In this document: in pieces, positions 63,480-64,000 of the stretch
Position numbering within the stretch: position 1 is the first letter of the stretch
How the letters are laid out: each line of letters begins with the position of its first letter
Assembly (NCBI GenBank): GCA_018894105.1
Contig: CM032125.1
Coordinates: 1,922,001 to 1,986,000 of the forward strand
DNA: 64,000 nt
DNA from: Jacaranda mimosifolia
Taxonomy: Eukaryota > Streptophyta > Magnoliopsida > Lamiales > Bignoniaceae
Direction of reading: 5' to 3'
The notes under the pieces: model-generated
Databases searched by the model: none
What the model saw: the letters and a program-made list of their open reading frames with translations, nothing else
Told to the model about the DNA's origin: nothing
Translations under genes and position numbers: made by a program

Positions 63480-64000
63480 GAAAAATCAAACAATGTGGCC
63501 AAGTCTCGAGGAATAAAACTTGAACCCAAATAAAAAAAAAGTCATCTAACCAAAATCATAATCTTAAACAAAAGAAACTCTAGTTGCACAAAATAAGTTA
63601 AACAAATCTTGCAACATGAAAATTCAAAATGTCAATACTCTAACCTCAACTAAAAGTCCATAAAGAAAAAATAAGCTAACACCATAACAAATACAAAAAC
63701 TACCATGGAAGTCCCAAAATAATATTTTAGCTTTGATTCTCATCGAAAGCGGGATCCACCTCCTCACTAGGGATAGAGTCTAAGTCTTCTAGAAGGAAGT
63801 TTAAAAAAAAAAAAAAATAGAATGTGAGTATAGAACTCAATGAGTGCCAAATGTGTATGCAAGGTAAGTTTGCAAGTATCAGATAACCAAAATGATGCTC
63901 AGTTACAAAAACTTGAGAAAAATAATGAGAAATAGCTATAAGTAGTGAAAATCATTTATAAGTAGCAAAATACATTTATAAACACTTGAGAAAATAGTGA
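63480..64000 (-). mobile_element. LTR fragment related to the block at 34130-34700
   Basis: The minus strand is collinear with 34140-34700: CTCAAGTGTTTAT, TAGCTATTTCTCA, the GAGGAGGTGGATCCC box, GATGAGAATCAAAGC and ATTTTGGGACTT. It continues past the window edge, so the element's other end cannot be defined. Confidence 0.65.

Overview
This is a window of an AT-rich plant nuclear genome. It shows GT-AG introns, LTR retrotransposons primed by initiator-Met tRNA, Mutator-like and hAT-like elements, and an R1-type coiled-coil NLR resistance gene. The NLR's relatives are typical of asterids (Lamiales/Solanales), so an asterid dicot is the best guess; this is inference, not proof. There are no CRISPR arrays, operons, rRNA genes or convincing tRNA genes. 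I found no intact gene beyond doubt and no evidence of an undescribed molecular system. The window is a record of nested transposons and decaying genes.

Layout. 1-5601: a minus-strand Ty3/gypsy element with about 4-kb LTRs and an almost completely deleted interior. Its 3' LTR runs off the left edge, and its 5' LTR carries an hAT-like insertion. 5602-11699: intergenic DNA, a Helitron fragment, and a partly duplicated piece of a beta-glucosidase locus carrying a MITE. 11700-16436: a probable solo LTR related to the first element. 16437-19618: LTR-like debris, a minisatellite and duplicated sequence. 19619-25062: a Mutator-like element with a 10-bp target-site duplication. It contains an LTR fragment, a fold-back MITE and three correctly spliced-looking exons of an unidentified gene. 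25063-27737: more of the duplicated locus.

27738-30347: an R1-like CC-NB-LRR gene with all core motifs, interrupted by one in-frame TAA about 80% of the way through. 30348-36823: AT-rich tandem repeats and an LTR-like block with about 190-bp internal modules. 36824-41701 (minus): a pseudogene of a cytosolic GH1 beta-glucosidase close to BGLU42. The first six exons and the last two are recognisable, the catalytic middle is missing, and three nonsense codons are visible. 43723-44875 (minus): a pseudogene of mitochondrial ribosomal protein uS5. 45859-47271: a non-autonomous Mutator-like element with a 9-bp TSD. 48800-49620 (minus): a second Helitron fragment.

53041-61010: NLR debris separated by an hAT-like element (perfect 8-bp TSD) and by a Copia element (perfect 5-bp TSD, CTATG). 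A second Copia element of opposite orientation, a Mutator-like element and a TRIM are stacked inside the 3' LTR of the first Copia. 61011-64000: mostly unassigned, ending in an LTR fragment that matches the block near 34 kb.

The NLR, with NLR fragments at 53 and 61 kb, points to a former resistance-gene cluster now broken up by transposons. Three partial copies of the beta-glucosidase 3' region (about 10-11, 19-25 and 38 kb) show that the other genic segment was duplicated locally. Those copies act as natural empty sites that fix several insertion boundaries.
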